64,000 nucleotides of DNA, from positions 62,001-126,000 of the forward strand of contig NZ_JBEPIJ010000006.1 of the NCBI RefSeq assembly GCF_040327995.1, in the 5' to 3' direction. Shown piece after piece: positions 63,995 through 64,000 of the stretch. Within the stretch, counting starts at the first letter, position 1, and every line of letters starts with the position of its first letter. Position numbers and translations under genes: made by a program. The notes beneath the pieces were generated by a model. It was not told where the DNA came from and searched no databases. It was given only the letters and a program-made list of their open reading frames with translations. Origin of the DNA: Solimonas thermocellulolyticum (GTDB lineage Bacteria; Pseudomonadota; Gammaproteobacteria; Nevskiales; Nevskiaceae).

Positions 63995-64000
63995 TGTCCG

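Overview
The window is 64 kb of dense, high-GC chromosomal DNA from a Gram-negative bacterium, most likely a gammaproteobacterium of the Nevskiales/Xanthomonadales type. This rests on the pilB-pilC-pilD cluster with upstream pilins, LptE beside LeuS, a class Ia NrdA with two apparent ATP-cones, outer-membrane porins and TonB receptors, and a VolA-like lipase next to a DUF1302 protein. It is an inference from gene content, not a database result. There is no phage, no complete insertion sequence and no CRISPR array.

Region 1 (1-17.2 kb): a HugZ-like fragment is followed by a UDP-sugar dehydrogenase, two tandem type IV pilins (the first behind a candidate sigma-54 promoter) and a TMTC-like membrane glycosyltransferase candidate. 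Then come an aminosugar aminotransferase, a flippase-like membrane protein, two methyltransferases, a flavin monooxygenase, a FemAB-like acyltransferase and GT4 and GT2 glycosyltransferases. pilB, pilC and pilD close the region. The block between the pilins and pilB looks like a glycan cassette, possibly for pilin or surface-polysaccharide decoration, and part of it looks less GC-rich than its flanks.

Region 2 (17.3-23.1 kb): housekeeping and envelope genes, namely an AlkA-type glycosylase, a porin, a CoxE-like VWA protein, a lipoprotein metallophosphoesterase and a SanA-like protein.

Region 3 (23.1-30.5 kb): an iron-uptake block. It has two Fur-box-like sites, a gutted TonB-receptor pseudogene, a small membrane protein, a PepSY protein and another small membrane protein joined by ATGA overlaps, then two TonB-dependent receptors.

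Region 4 (30.5-43.2 kb): a glycerophosphodiesterase, a broken purple-acid-phosphatase-like gene (in-frame stop plus a homopolymer frameshift), a PQQ sugar dehydrogenase, a DUF885 lipoprotein, a DUF1302 protein with a VolA-like lipase, a GlpD-type dehydrogenase with a heptamer repeat just upstream, and an SDR protein lacking the catalytic Tyr. Phosphodiester and lipid breakdown is the common theme.

Region 5 (43.4-51.0 kb): a MacA/ATPase/two-permease ABC system, a DUF1338 (HglS-like) enzyme and a multi-spanning COG4389 protein.

Region 6 (51.0-64 kb): nrdA and nrdB lie about 7 kb apart, and each is preceded by a pair of NrdR-box-like sites exactly 32 bp apart. Between them lie a strong terminator, tRNA-Ser(CGA) with a duplicated 3' end and terminator, mltF, a 2Fe-2S ferredoxin, a DUF481 protein, lptE and leuS. 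The window ends with a small membrane protein, a dusC pseudogene that has lost its middle, and an unknown reading frame.
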